Shown: in pieces, positions 1-9,030 of the stretch
Layout: every line of letters starts with the position of its first letter
Position numbering within the stretch: position 1 is the stretch's first letter
Assembly: GCF_900130065.1 (NCBI RefSeq)
Contig: NZ_FQXV01000011.1
Location: forward strand, 1-64,000
Length of the DNA stretch: 64,000 bases
Origin: Sporobacter termitidis DSM 10068
GTDB taxonomy: Bacteria; Bacillota; Clostridia; Oscillospirales; Oscillospiraceae
Direction: 5' to 3'
The notes under the pieces: model-generated
The model's database searches: none
Told to the model about the DNA's origin: nothing
What the model saw: only the letters and a program-made list of their open reading frames with translations
Program-made: the position numbers and the translations under genes

Positions 1-305
1 AGACGGATAACGGATTCGAGTTTACCAATAGATTCTCTCAGACTAAGAAAAACCTTCCTACCCTTTTTGAGAAAACTGCTGCCGACTTGGGCATCCGGCA
101 CAAACTCATCCGCCCCTATACGCCACGTCACAACGGCAAGGTCGAACGCAGCCATCGTGAGGATCAGAAGCGCTTCTACTCATCCCACAGCTTCTATTCT
201 TTCCAAGATTTTTCCGCTCAACTTGCTGTCCATCTTCGTCGCTCTAATTCTATCCCCATGCGCCCGCTTCATTACAAATCTCCGCTTGAGTTCTTGTCTA
301 CTTGA
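1..305 (+). pseudogene. Transposase C-terminal fragment (DDE integrase core)
   Basis: The reading frame is open from base 3 to a TGA at 303-305 and continues off the left edge, so about 100 C-terminal residues are visible. It contains TDNGFEF, the region around the second catalytic Asp, and RPYTPRHNGKVERSHRE, whose Glu fits the last acidic residue of an rve-type DDE transposase of the IS3/IS481 kind. A C-terminal PLEFL segment also fits that family. Whether the full gene is intact cannot be seen; no terminal inverted repeat is evident in the 160 bases after the stop. An overlapping frame at 67-366 is a shadow. Confidence 0.8.
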
Positions 306-362
306 CTGTCCAATATGTTTGACAATCCTACACCTTTTATTTGTACATATTGTATATTCTTA

Positions 363-391
363 TTGACATCCTTATTATAGGATGATAAACT
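363..391 (+). promoter_or_regulatory. Promoter of rplU-rpmA
   Basis: A perfect TTGACA (363-368) is followed after 17 bases by TAAACT (386-391). It lies just downstream of the transposase fragment and is the only good sigma-A-type promoter before rplU. Confidence 0.7.
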
Positions 392-397
392 TAACAG

Positions 398-470
398 GCC
401 GCTTTGAACGGGCTCAAAGTGAAACATTGTTTCCGCCCCGAGAGCGAGTCTCTACAGTCAGAGGTGAAAG
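398..470 (+). promoter_or_regulatory. 5' leader of rplU, possible L21 autoregulatory leader
   Basis: About 75 bases lie between the predicted transcription start and the rplU ATG. They contain short complementary segments and end in a ribosome binding site (gaggtgaaag). Structured L21 leaders are known upstream of rplU in Firmicutes. I infer one from position only and did not match it to a covariance model. Confidence 0.35.
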
Positions 471-473
471 AGT

Positions 474-788
474 ATGACACAGGCAATTATCGAAACGGGC
501 GGCAAGCAGTACCGCGTCAGCGAGGGCGACGTTATTTTTATCGAAAAGCTTCCCCAGGAGGCGCAGGAAAAGGTCACGTTTGACAAGGTTCTCGCCGTTG
601 TGGGCGACGGGGTTTCCAACTTCGGCACGCCGACGGTGGCCGGTGCGACCGTCACGGGCAGCATCGTCAAAAACGGCAGGTCAAGGAAAATCATCGTCTA
701 CAAGATGCACGCGAAGAAAAACTACCGCAGGAAGCAGGGCCACAGACAGCCCTACACTAAGGTTCAGATTGAAAAGATCTCCGTGTAA
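474..788 (+). CDS. rplU: 50S ribosomal protein L21
   Basis: The 104-residue product has the L21 start ([16 protein letters not shown]) and the conserved C-terminal [19 protein letters not shown] segment that contacts 23S rRNA. Length is normal for the family. It is the first gene of a two-gene unit with rpmA. In many Firmicutes a small cysteine protease gene (prp/ysxB) lies between the two; here only 41 bases separate them, with no room for it. Confidence 0.97.
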   Translation: MTQAIIETGGKQYRVSEGDVIFIEKLPQEAQEKVTFDKVLAVVGDGVSNFGTPTVAGATVTGSIVKNGRSRKIIVYKMHAKKNYRRKQGHRQPYTKVQIEKISV

Positions 789-829
789 GGGATCTTGACT
801 TAAAGACACTATTTCTGGAGGTGTAAGTC

Positions 830-1093
830 ATGGCACATAAAAAAGGCGTCGGTTCCACCAAGAACGGCCGCGACAGTTCGTCCAAGCGCCTCGGGCCGAA
901 GCGCGCCGACGGGCAGTTCGTCCTGGCCGGCAACATCCTTGTCCGCCAGCGCGGCACAAAGATCCATCCCGGCACAAACGTCGGCAAGGGCAGCGACGAT
1001 ACGCTCTTCGCTCTCATCGACGGCAAGGTCCGCTTCGAGCACATGAGCAAAGACCGCAAATGCGTCTCGGTCTACGAGGACCTGGCGCAGTAA
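830..1093 (+). CDS. rpmA: 50S ribosomal protein L27
   Basis: The 87-residue product begins [16 protein letters not shown], so mature L27 starts almost directly at the initiator Met. Firmicutes L27 commonly carries a short N-terminal extension that the Prp protease removes; this protein lacks it, which agrees with the absence of prp from the operon. The start is supported by ctggaggtgtaa. A strong terminator follows. Confidence 0.97.
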   Translation: MAHKKGVGSTKNGRDSSSKRLGPKRADGQFVLAGNILVRQRGTKIHPGTNVGKGSDDTLFALIDGKVRFEHMSKDRKCVSVYEDLAQ

Positions 1094-1105
1094 GAAAACA
1101 TAAAC

Positions 1106-1137
1106 AAAAATCCGCTCGGTGCCGAGCGGATTTTTTG
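1106..1137. terminator. Bidirectional intrinsic terminator
   Basis: The hairpin tccgctcg/cgagcgga (1111-1118 with 1123-1130) is flanked by A5 on the left and T6 on the right, so it can end both the rplU-rpmA transcript and the convergent SecA-like transcript. Confidence 0.9.
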
Positions 1138-1150
1138 TTTATTCGGGGGA

Positions 1151-3499
1151 TTATGATTTGCGCTTTCTTTTCCAGCTTTCAAACAGCATGTTCAGCAGGT
1201 AGAGCGGCGCCGACCAGGCGGAAGCGGCGATCTCGCCGACGGCGCCGAAGAGGTTCATCTGCTCGGTGCCGTCGTGCACGAGATAGGTCCTGGTGGAGGT
1301 GGGGCCCTTGATCCCCATCTCCAGAAGATCGATCCTGCCGTCCCGGACGGCGACGGCCCCGAAAGCGCGGAGCACGGCGGCGCGGATGTTTTTCTCCAGC
1401 AGCTCGAAGCCCTCTATCAGCCTTTCATTATAATGCGTCAGCGGGTCTCCCCGCACCTTGCCCAGCATGAATATCTCGTCCCGGAGACTTTCGACGTACA
1501 GCAGATGGTCGGACCAGCACTGGTTCACCGCGTAGAGCGCGATCTGCTTCTGCGCGCGCCGGAACTCCTCCGGGGAAACCTGCGCGAGCAGCCGGCGGTA
1601 TCCGTCGGGGTCGTCCCGCTCCAGGATCGACAGCGCGGCGCGGCCGAAGAGGATGTCGTCGCGCTTTTTGTGCACGAGCCGCCGCTGGTCCTCCACGATC
1701 TGAGCATACTTGAACAGCGTCGTCTTGGCGTCAAACGTCTGCGCCTCGACATATTTCTGGGTGCGGAGGATCGCCCTGGCGAACGCGGGGTTGTCCAGCG
1801 GCTCCTCCTGTTTTATGCTTTTGTATTTCGCCGGGATGCGGTCTATGAGGCCGTATTTGACGACGAGCTCGTCTTCCAGGCTGACGAAAAAGCGGCTGTC
1901 GCCGGGGTCGCCCTGCCGGCCGGCCCGGCCTCGCAGCTGGTCGTCGACCCGGACGCTCTCATGCCTGTTCGTCCCGATCACATAGAGTCCGCCCAATGCG
2001 CAGACCTTGTCGTAATCCTCGCCCCGGCTGCCGCCGAGCCGGATATCGACGCCCCGGCCCGCCATGTTCGTGGAGATGGTCACGGCGCCGAGGCGGCCGG
2101 CATCGGTGATGATCAGCGCCTCCTCCGCGTCGTTTTTGGCGTTCAGGACGGCAATTTCCGGAATGTCGGGCCGCAGTACGCCGGCCAGGCGCTCTGATTC
2201 CTCAATGCTGCCCGTACCGACGAGCACCGGCCTTCCGGCACGGTGCGCCTTTTTGACCTCCCCGGCGACCGCCCGGTATTTGGCCGCCCGGTGCGTAAAG
2301 ATAACGTCCGGGTGGTCGGCGCGGACGCACGTCCTGTGGGGCGGGATGACGGTGACGCTTTTGTCGTAGAACTTTAAAAACTCCGCGGCGGCCGGACGGG
2401 CCGTGCCCGTCATACCGCAAAAGCCCGGATACAGACGCAGGAAGCTCTGGAGCGTGATGCTGTTCATGATCCGGCCCTGCGTCTTCTGCGCCAGCCCCTC
2501 CTTGAGCTCCACGGCGGCGTGCAGGCCGTCGGACCACTGGCGGTTTTTCGCCACGCGCCCCGTGAACTCGTCCACCAGGAGTATCTCGCCGTTTCTGACG
2601 ATATAGTCCACGTCTCTTTTCAGCAGGTATTCCGCCTGCAGGAGCACGTTGAGCTTGGACAGGAGCTCCAGATTCTTCTCATCGTACAGGTCGCCCAGCC
2701 CGAGCTGCTCCTCCAGGAACGCGATGCCCTCGTCCTCCAGATAGATGTTGCTGTCATTCTCGTCGGCGGCAAAATGGCGGCCTCTCCGCAGCCGCGCCAC
2801 GGCGGCGTACAGCTTTTTTCCGATCTCCACCTGGGACGGCTCGTCCCCGGCGATGACGAGCGGTATCCGCGCCTCGTCGATCAAAATCGAGTCCGCCTCG
2901 TCGATAACGGCAAAGCGGAAGTCGCGGAGGACCACGTCGTCCGCCTCAAACGCGAGGAAGCCGCGCAGATAGTCAAAGCCCGCCTCCTTGGCGGTGAGGT
3001 ACGTGACATCGGCGCCGTACGCCGCCTGACGCGCCCGCCGATCCATGCTCTCGGCGATGTGCCCCACGGTCAGCCCAAGGCGCGCGTAAACGGGCGCCAT
3101 CCACGCCGCGTCCCTGGCGGCGAGATAGTCGTTGAAGGTCAAGACATGCACGCCTTTGCCGTACAGCGCCTTCAGCGCGGCGACAAAGACCGCCGCCAGC
3201 GTTTTGCCCTCGCCGGTGGCCAGCTCCACGATGTCTCCCCGCGCCATGGCGGCGGCGGCCATCAGCTGGACGTCGTGGGGCGTTAACCCCAGCGCGCGCT
3301 TTGCCGCCTCGCCCACGAAGGCAAACGCCTCGGGCAGAAGCGCCGCCTCTTCCCCGCCCTGTGCCGCGCGCGCCCGGAGCGCCTCCGCCGCGCGCCGGAG
3401 CGCCGCGTCGTCGGCCAGGGAATAATCGTTTGTCTTTATTTTCTGTACGATTTGACCGAGCGGCTTTAAATCGTACTCGATATTTTTTAAATTGACCAT
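1151..3499 (-). CDS. SecA-family preprotein translocase ATPase, accessory-type (SecA2-like)
   Basis: The 782-residue product has the full SecA motor: Walker A ELATGEGKT, Walker B region VIDEADSILIDEAR, MTGTA, NMAGRGVDIRLGG and the arginine-finger region DQLRGRAGRQGDPGDSRF. It also has the preprotein cross-linking and helical scaffold regions (WSDHLLYVESLRDEI). It stops at SWKRKRKS and lacks the C-terminal CxCxSGxxxxxCH zinc/SecB-binding tail of housekeeping SecA, and it is shorter than usual. I chose the ATG at 3499 because gga-gga lies just upstream; the frame extends further upstream without a better site. No SecY2 or accessory secretion gene is adjacent. It is probably a second SecA, but could be the only SecA of the organism. 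Confidence 0.85.
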   Translation of the reverse strand: MVNLKNIEYDLKPLGQIVQKIKTNDYSLADDAALRRAAEALRARAAQGGEEAALLPEAFAFVGEAAKRALGLTPHDVQLMAAAAMARGDIVELATGEGKTLAAVFVAALKALYGKGVHVLTFNDYLAARDAAWMAPVYARLGLTVGHIAESMDRRARQAAYGADVTYLTAKEAGFDYLRGFLAFEADDVVLRDFRFAVIDEADSILIDEARIPLVIAGDEPSQVEIGKKLYAAVARLRRGRHFAADENDSNIYLEDEGIAFLEEQLGLGDLYDEKNLELLSKLNVLLQAEYLLKRDVDYIVRNGEILLVDEFTGRVAKNRQWSDGLHAAVELKEGLAQKTQGRIMNSITLQSFLRLYPGFCGMTGTARPAAAEFLKFYDKSVTVIPPHRTCVRADHPDVIFTHRAAKYRAVAGEVKKAHRAGRPVLVGTGSIEESERLAGVLRPDIPEIAVLNAKNDAEEALIITDAGRLGAVTISTNMAGRGVDIRLGGSRGEDYDKVCALGGLYVIGTNRHESVRVDDQLRGRAGRQGDPGDSRFFVSLEDELVVKYGLIDRIPAKYKSIKQEEPLDNPAFARAILRTQKYVEAQTFDAKTTLFKYAQIVEDQRRLVHKKRDDILFGRAALSILERDDPDGYRRLLAQVSPEEFRRAQKQIALYAVNQCWSDHLLYVESLRDEIFMLGKVRGDPLTHYNERLIEGFELLEKNIRAAVLRAFGAVAVRDGRIDLLEMGIKGPTSTRTYLVHDGTEQMNLFGAVGEIAASAWSAPLYLLNMLFESWKRKRKS

Positions 3500-3587
3500 T
3501 GTCTTTCCTCCGTTGATTTTTTGGAAAATCAAAAACAGCAGGCAAACCACGGCTGTGCCATGGCGCGCTGCTGTATCGGACGGAGGT

Positions 3588-3785
3588 CTATTCGGTTTTC
3601 TGCGTGCGGCGGATGATCGCCGCGAAAGACCGGAACCGCGGGGCTGCGCACATGGCCAGAAAAGCAACGAGACCGGCGACAAGCAGAAACGGCAGAATTT
3701 TAGAAACGCTGGCGCACAGATATAAAACGAAGGTTGCCAGAACCGTCGTTATGATAACGACTCTGCTGATATTCCGCGCTCTCAT
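3588..3785 (-). CDS. Small two-helix membrane protein, unknown function
   Basis: The 65-residue frame has two strongly hydrophobic segments (about residues 9-27 and 30-47) followed by a basic tail (RFRSFAAIIRRTQK), so it would be a small inner-membrane hairpin. The ATG is preceded by aaaggcggg. It lies about 90 bases upstream of the SecA-like gene on the same strand and may be cotranscribed with it. I do not recognise the family. Confidence 0.45.
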   Translation of the reverse strand: MRARNISRVVIITTVLATFVLYLCASVSKILPFLLVAGLVAFLAMCAAPRFRSFAAIIRRTQKTE

Positions 3786-3856
3786 CCCGCCGCCCGCCTT
3801 TCTCTGAGATTGTATTAATTATATCACGCCCGCCCCAGATGTCAAACCGCGCCCTG

Positions 3857-3885
3857 TTGACATCGCCCCGGCGGCGATATAACAT
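3857..3885 (+). promoter_or_regulatory. Promoter of glpK
   Basis: TTGACA (3857-3862), a 17-base spacer and TAACAT (3880-3885) precede glpK. The ribosome binding site aaaggagc lies just before the ATG at 3924. No catabolite-control operator was recognised. Confidence 0.6.
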
Positions 3886-3923
3886 GTTTTCAACGCCGTA
3901 TTCTGCCGTCAAAGGAGCATTGC

Positions 3924-5408
3924 ATGAACAGGTACATCCTCGCCCTGGACCAGGGCACGACGAGCTCGCGGGCCATCATTTTTGACAAGCGGCAGAGCAT
4001 TATCGCCATGGCGCAGCGCGAGCTTCAGCAGATATTCCCGCAGGAGGGCTGGGTCGAACAGGACCCGATGGAGATTTACGCCTCCCAGTACGCGGTGATG
4101 ATGGAGGCCGTCACCAAAAGCGGCATCGACATCCGGGAAATCGCCGCCATCGGCATCACGAACCAGCGCGAGACGGCGGTGGTCTGGGACAGGACGACCG
4201 GGCGCCCCGTGTACAACGCCATTGTGTGGCAGTGCCGGCGCACGTCGGACCTCGTGGCGGCCCTCGTCCGGGACGGTCACGGGGATTACATCCGAGAAGC
4301 CACCGGCCTTGTGCCCGACGCCTATTTTTCCGGGCCGAAAATAAAGTGGATTCTCGACAATGTCGAGGGCGCTGGGGACAAGGCGGCCCGCAGCGAGCTC
4401 CTCTTCGGCACGGTGGACACCTGGCTCATCTGGAAGCTGACGAACGGCCAGGTCCACGCCACCGATTACACAAACGCCAGCCGGACGATGCTCTACAACA
4501 TCCACACGCTGAGTTGGGACGACAGGCTCCTGGAGCTTCAGGGCATCCCCCGGGACATGCTGCCGGAGGTGCACCCGTCGAGCCACATCTACGGCTATGT
4601 CCCCCTGCAGGGCGTGATCGTCCCTATCGCGGGCGTTGCCGGAGATCAACAGGCCGCCCTGTTCGGGCAGACGTGCTTTTACGAGGGCGAAGCGAAAAAC
4701 ACCTACGGCACCGGCTGCTTCCTCCTGATGAACACGGGGGATACGCCGGTGGTGAGCCGAAACGGGCTCATCACGACGATCGCGGCGGGCGCCAGCGAGA
4801 AGATCGCCTATGCCCTGGAGGGCAGCGTTTTTACCGGCGGCGCGGTGGTCCAGTGGCTCCGCGACGAGATGCGGTTTTTCTCCGACAGCGCCGACGCCGA
4901 GTTTCTGGCCTGCAAGGTCAGGGATACCGGCGGCGTCTACCTCGTCCCGGCCTTCACGGGCCTCGGCGCGCCCTACTGGGACATGTATGCCCGCGGGATC
5001 GTCGTCGGCCTGACCCGCGGCACGAAGCGGGAGCACATCATCCGGGCGGCGCTGGAGTCCATCGCCTATCAGTCGTACGATCTGGTCGCGGCCATGGAGC
5101 GCGACACCGGCACGCCGCTGAACGCCCTGAGCGTCGACGGCGGGGCGTCCCAGAACTCCTTTCTCATGCAGTTTCAGGCCGATCTCCTGGGAAGAGACGT
5201 CCTCCGGCCGCGCGTTTACGAAACGACGGCGCTGGGGGCGGCCTATCTCGCCGGGCTCGCCGTCGGCATGTGGCGCGGCCTGGACGAAATAAAGCGCCTG
5301 TGGAGCATGGAGCACCGGTTTGAGCCCAATATGGACGAGGCGCGGCGCACCGGCCTCCTTGACGGCTGGCGCAGGGCGGTCGGGCACTGCCTGGGGTGGC
5401 GCGAATAA
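3924..5408 (+). CDS. glpK: Glycerol kinase
   Basis: The 494-residue product phosphorylates glycerol to sn-glycerol 3-phosphate with ATP. It opens with the FGGY-family phosphate-binding loop [12 protein letters not shown] and has [11 protein letters not shown], the [14 protein letters not shown] block and the C-terminal [18 protein letters not shown] signature. Length is normal. It stands alone: no glpF transporter or glycerol-3-phosphate dehydrogenase lies beside it. A 519-residue antisense frame over it is a codon-bias shadow. Confidence 0.96.
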   Translation: MNRYILALDQGTTSSRAIIFDKRQSIIAMAQRELQQIFPQEGWVEQDPMEIYASQYAVMMEAVTKSGIDIREIAAIGITNQRETAVVWDRTTGRPVYNAIVWQCRRTSDLVAALVRDGHGDYIREATGLVPDAYFSGPKIKWILDNVEGAGDKAARSELLFGTVDTWLIWKLTNGQVHATDYTNASRTMLYNIHTLSWDDRLLELQGIPRDMLPEVHPSSHIYGYVPLQGVIVPIAGVAGDQQAALFGQTCFYEGEAKNTYGTGCFLLMNTGDTPVVSRNGLITTIAAGASEKIAYALEGSVFTGGAVVQWLRDEMRFFSDSADAEFLACKVRDTGGVYLVPAFTGLGAPYWDMYARGIVVGLTRGTKREHIIRAALESIAYQSYDLVAAMERDTGTPLNALSVDGGASQNSFLMQFQADLLGRDVLRPRVYETTALGAAYLAGLAVGMWRGLDEIKRLWSMEHRFEPNMDEARRTGLLDGWRRAVGHCLGWRE

Positions 5409-5418
5409 GCGCTGGGGC

Positions 5419-5447
5419 TTGCATCTGACCGGGAGGCAGGTTATAAT
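5419..5447 (+). promoter_or_regulatory. Promoter of the DegV gene
   Basis: TTGCAT (5419-5424) is separated by 17 bases from a perfect TATAAT (5442-5447). Confidence 0.6.
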
Positions 5448-5542
5448 TGCCTTAACTGTCACACGCATATACGAACGCTATCTGAAATAGCGCCGCAAGC
5501 GCGCGTCGTATCTATGCGCTATTGCTTTGGGGGGACAGCAGC

Positions 5543-6388
5543 ATGCGTATTAAAATCACATCGGACAGCACCTGCGACTTAACGAAAGAAATCGTCTCCA
5601 AATACGATATCACGATCATCCCGCTCCCTATTATCAAGGGCGACGTCTCTTTCAAGGACGGGGTGGATATCACGCCGGAGGATATTTTCGAATACGTCGA
5701 AAGCGGCGCCGGCGTCTGCCATACGGCCGCCATCAACGTGGGCGATTATCAGGAGGCTTTCAGGCCGCTGGCGTCCGAATACGACGCCGTCATCCACTTT
5801 ACGCTCAGCAGCGGCATCTCCAGCTGCCTGCAAAACGCACAGCTCGCCGCCTCGGAATTCGACAACATCTATGTTGTGGACACGCTCAATCTGTCCACCG
5901 GCAGCGGCCATCTGGTGCTGGACGCGGCCATCATGGCGCAAAACGGCGCGGCGCCGGCGCAGATCGTTGAAAAAATAAACGCGCTGGCGCCGAAGGTCGA
6001 GGCCAGCTTCGTCATCGACACGCTGAAATACCTATACAAGGGCGGGCGCTGCTCCGGCGTGGCCGCGCTGGGCGCCAACGTCCTGAAGCTCAAGCCGTGT
6101 ATCGAGGTCGTCGGCGGGAAAATGGACGTGGGCAAAAAATATCGCGGCAACTTCGACAAGGTCATCCTCCAGTATGTGGCGGACCGGCTGAAGGACCGGG
6201 ACGATGTCGATTACCGGCGCATTTTTGTAACGCACCCCTCGGGCGTGCCGAAAGAGGTCTGCGACGCCGTCATCAAGGCGGTGCGGTCCTTCGGCCCCTT
6301 TGAGGAGATCATCGAGTCTCAGGCCGGCTGCGCCATCTCCAACCACTGCGGCCCCGTCTGCCTGGGGATTCTGTTCTACAGGAAATAG
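5543..6388 (+). CDS. DegV family fatty acid-binding protein
   Basis: The 281-residue product starts MRIKITSDSTCDLT, the DegV N-terminal signature, and has the HFTLSSGISS region and the later KYLYKGGRCSG and LKLKPCIEV motifs. Characterised DegV/FakB proteins bind a fatty acid and present it to the FakA kinase; which lipid this paralogue binds is unknown. The ATG at 5543 follows ggggggac; an upstream frame extension lacks such a site. The gene is monocistronic, between its own promoter and terminator. Confidence 0.9.
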   Translation: MRIKITSDSTCDLTKEIVSKYDITIIPLPIIKGDVSFKDGVDITPEDIFEYVESGAGVCHTAAINVGDYQEAFRPLASEYDAVIHFTLSSGISSCLQNAQLAASEFDNIYVVDTLNLSTGSGHLVLDAAIMAQNGAAPAQIVEKINALAPKVEASFVIDTLKYLYKGGRCSGVAALGANVLKLKPCIEVVGGKMDVGKKYRGNFDKVILQYVADRLKDRDDVDYRRIFVTHPSGVPKEVCDAVIKAVRSFGPFEEIIESQAGCAISNHCGPVCLGILFYRK

Positions 6389-6410
6389 TACTTATCTGCA
6401 TAGCTTTGGA

Positions 6411-6445
6411 AACCGCCCGATCATTATAGGGCGGTTTTGTTTTTT
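6411..6445 (+). terminator. Intrinsic terminator after the DegV gene
   Basis: The stem aaccgccc (6411-6418) pairs with gggcggtt (6429-6436) and is followed by a T-rich tract. Confidence 0.85.
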
Positions 6446-6446
6446 C

Positions 6447-6474
6447 TTGAAAAGCAGCAATTAAATGATATAAT
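6447..6474 (+). promoter_or_regulatory. Promoter of the stalk-domain surface protein
   Basis: TTGAAA (6447-6452), a 16-base spacer and a perfect TATAAT (6469-6474) lie immediately after the preceding terminator. Confidence 0.65.
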
Positions 6475-6529
6475 TAGATTAATTTTACATGCATCCCTTA
6501 TTTTAGAATTAGACAAAGGGGCTGAAATA

Positions 6530-8137
6530 ATGAAAAAACTTAGAAAGATCACCGGAGCGATCCTATCTTTTGTCTTCCTCCTCTCTTGTATCGGCGGAGC
6601 GGCTTATGCCGCGGAGAGCCCTAAAACCGTCAGCCCGACGAATTCGGCAGTCTTTATAAACGGTACCTCAGTTTCTTTTCAGGCCTATACTGTAGACGGC
6701 TATAACTATTTCAAGCTCCGCGACATTGCCAAGGCTCTGACCGGAACCGGAAAGCAGTTTGACGTTGGCTATGACGGCGCAAATAACGCGATTACCCTGA
6801 CGCCGGGAAAAGCCTATACGCCCGTTGGCGGGGAGCTGTCGGCCGGTGTCCCCGGTAACCAACCGGCAGCGGCGTCGACATCAAAAATTTATCTCAACGG
6901 CAATCAGATCAGCCTCACCGCCTATCAAATCGGGGGTTACAACTATTTCAAGCTGCGCGATATCGGCGCCGCTATAAATTTTGGTGTCACTTATCATCCC
7001 GGCACAAACGCGATCGACGTGGACACCTCGGCGGCCTACAGCGCCGAAACCTCAAATGCCGGCTTCTTCGACCCTACCGTAGACTATACGAAGCATCCCA
7101 GATATAAAATTGTGTATCTGATGATTTCGAGCGGCACTTTATACGACGCGATGAGCAAATCGTATAACAACTGGGCTGACAGGATGAACTGCGACTACAC
7201 CGACTGGACGGCCAACGCGGATTTAGACCTTTACATAGAAACCCTTCAGACCTATGCCATCCAGGGTATCGACGGTTTCCTGCTTGACGCGGACCTCTCG
7301 CTTTATCCACGAATCGAAGAAATCACGAAGGAGCTGAATATCCCCTGGATGAGCGGTATGGCAGCCCCGCAGGACGACAGCGGCGCTCTCATTCACCCGA
7401 CCGTTGTTTTTGACAACGCCAGGATGGGCGTTCAAATGGCTTCCTGGGTCATCGACTATGCCAAAAAGACGTGGCCGAACGCCGCAGCCTCTGAAATCGG
7501 CATGCTCTCCATGGACTTCTCGATAGTTCCGGTCATCCACGCGCGCACGACGGGCGCGCAGAGCGTCTGGAAGCAATATTACCCGGAGCAGAGCGCGCAC
7601 TTTTTCATTGCGGACGGTGTTGTGGGTACGCTCGATTCTGATACCGGTTACAATCTCGCCGAGGCGATTTTCGCCATGAACCCCAATATCAAGTATTGGC
7701 TGATTTGCGCTTTCTTTGACGATTATGCCAGCGGCGCCGCCAAAGCCGCCGCAGCCAGCGGCATGAGCGACCGATGCGTTATCATCGATGTCGGCGGCGC
7801 CGCGCTGGTCAATAATTGGGATAATGGCGAAAACAGCAGCTGGAAGGCTTCTGTGTTCGCATCGCAGGCGCTCTACGCAGAGCCGATTGTCGGCGGTCTG
7901 TATGCGCTGATGGAAGGGACAGCGACCCCCGAGACATTATGGCCCGATTGGGTCAACAAAAATGCCGGGGATAAATACGCCACGATTCAGACCCCCGTCG
8001 CCGTCATAACACAGGACAATTATCAGGAATATCTTGAGTGGGTTGATTCCTATACCGGCTTCAACGAATCAAATTACCCGTATCACGGAACGCAGTTTAC
8101 GTTGAGGGCGACGCCGCCCGCCTCATATCACGGTTAA
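6530..8137 (+). CDS. Secreted protein: two stalk domains fused to a periplasmic-binding-protein-like domain
   Basis: The 535-residue product has a signal peptide with likely cleavage after AAYA (about residue 27). Two copies follow of the copper-amine-oxidase-N-like (stalk) domain, each with an xGYNYFKLRDIxxA core (about residues 35-95 and 112-172). From about residue 190 the protein resembles sugar-binding proteins of the Peripla_BP_4 type (IQGIDGFLLDADLS, EIGMLSMDFS, IVGGLYALMEG). No lipobox Cys is present and no ABC transporter genes are near. I infer a wall-associated ligand-binding protein; the ligand is unknown. The ATG at 6530 is the one preceding the signal peptide. Confidence 0.75.
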   Translation: MKKLRKITGAILSFVFLLSCIGGAAYAAESPKTVSPTNSAVFINGTSVSFQAYTVDGYNYFKLRDIAKALTGTGKQFDVGYDGANNAITLTPGKAYTPVGGELSAGVPGNQPAAASTSKIYLNGNQISLTAYQIGGYNYFKLRDIGAAINFGVTYHPGTNAIDVDTSAAYSAETSNAGFFDPTVDYTKHPRYKIVYLMISSGTLYDAMSKSYNNWADRMNCDYTDWTANADLDLYIETLQTYAIQGIDGFLLDADLSLYPRIEEITKELNIPWMSGMAAPQDDSGALIHPTVVFDNARMGVQMASWVIDYAKKTWPNAAASEIGMLSMDFSIVPVIHARTTGAQSVWKQYYPEQSAHFFIADGVVGTLDSDTGYNLAEAIFAMNPNIKYWLICAFFDDYASGAAKAAAASGMSDRCVIIDVGGAALVNNWDNGENSSWKASVFASQALYAEPIVGGLYALMEGTATPETLWPDWVNKNAGDKYATIQTPVAVITQDNYQEYLEWVDSYTGFNESNYPYHGTQFTLRATPPASYHG

Positions 8138-8155
8138 GCAAGCGACACCATAATA

Positions 8156-8192
8156 AAGGGCATATACGGTAAATCCGTATATGCCCTTTTTG
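8156..8192. terminator. Bidirectional terminator between convergent genes
   Basis: A 14-bp stem, aagggcatatacgg (8156-8169) with its complement at 8175-8188, is followed by T5 on the plus strand. It separates the stalk protein gene from the convergent Fe-S protein gene. Confidence 0.85.
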
Positions 8193-8200
8193 CTATAATT

Positions 8201-8872
8201 TTATATCCCGAACCGCATCGGGCAGACGGCGCGGCAACTGTTGCAGTTTGTGATCTCAAAGCCGCGGGCGTTCTCGAAGTATGTATTGGGCCGGCAGAGC
8301 TTCTGATTGGCGCCGGTGCCGTCCAGCGCGCCGACGGGACAGCTCTCCAGGCAGCGGCGGCAGCCGTCGAGACAGATGCTTTCGGCATCGTCGTCCGACG
8401 GCAGGTCAAGTTCCAGAAGGACGGCGCCGAAATTGAGCGTATTGCCGTATTTCCCGTTGAGCAGCAGCGCGCTTTTGCCGAAGGCGCCGAGGCCCGCCAG
8501 CGCGGCGGCGTGCCGCATGGAGATGAGGCCGCGCCCCTCCAGCTTCTCGGCGTCCCAGTACTCATAGGGGCCGTCCGACGGGAGCGGTACCGCCGCGCCG
8601 CCGTAATTGCGCTCGAGCTCCAACGACGCGTTATACGCGATCCTGTCCAGCTCGATTTTCGTGATGGCGCTGAAGCGGTTGTAAATAACCCTCGGGCCGG
8701 CCTCGTAGAGGCCCCTCGGTATGGCGACGCCGAAGACGGCGACCGACTGACATTCCGGATAAATGTCGCGGGGATGGAACCCGGCGGGCGCGCCGCCGAA
8801 CCTGTCGATATTCGCAATGCCGCAGACGTCGGCGCCGAGCTTTTTGAATAATTTTCTGATCTCTTCCTTCAT
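8201..8872 (-). CDS. 4Fe-4S protein related to epoxyqueuosine reductase (QueG-like)
   Basis: The 223-residue product carries two C-terminal cluster motifs, CxxxCxxCxxxCP (in CLDGCRRCLESCPVGAL) and CxxCxxxCP (in CNSCRAVCPMRFG). Its N-terminal region, including the LAGLGAFGKSALLLNGKYG segment, resembles the cobalamin/Fe-S reductase QueG. It is much shorter than QueG (over 300 residues) and lacks the C-terminal HEAT-like part. A true queuosine role is therefore uncertain; similar short paralogues are common in anaerobes. Confidence 0.7.
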   Translation of the reverse strand: MKEEIRKLFKKLGADVCGIANIDRFGGAPAGFHPRDIYPECQSVAVFGVAIPRGLYEAGPRVIYNRFSAITKIELDRIAYNASLELERNYGGAAVPLPSDGPYEYWDAEKLEGRGLISMRHAAALAGLGAFGKSALLLNGKYGNTLNFGAVLLELDLPSDDDAESICLDGCRRCLESCPVGALDGTGANQKLCRPNTYFENARGFEITNCNSCRAVCPMRFGI

Positions 8873-8894
8873 TGCCGGCGCTCCTTCCTATAAC

Positions 8895-8920
8895 GCATCC
8901 CCCGCTCCGGCGGGGGATGC
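8895..8920. other. GC-rich hairpin upstream of the Fe-S protein gene
   Basis: The stem gcatccccc (8895-8903) pairs with gggggatgc (8912-8920). It lies just upstream of the ribosome binding site of the minus-strand gene and has no T-run, so it is not a clear terminator. Confidence 0.4.
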
Positions 8921-9030
8921 TGTGCTTTCAGGGCTTTTCGTCAAGCCGGGAAAAGCCTATTTTTTAAGTCTATGACGGCAGACACCGGGGTATGTAAAAA
9001 ATCTGCGCGGTTATCATTTTCATACCGGAG

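Noticed and set aside
67-366. A 99-residue frame overlapping the transposase
   Set aside because: It is a shifted frame of the transposase, which has clear catalytic-region motifs.
3909-5468. A 519-residue open frame on the minus strand
   Set aside because: It is antisense to glpK and has no recognisable motifs.
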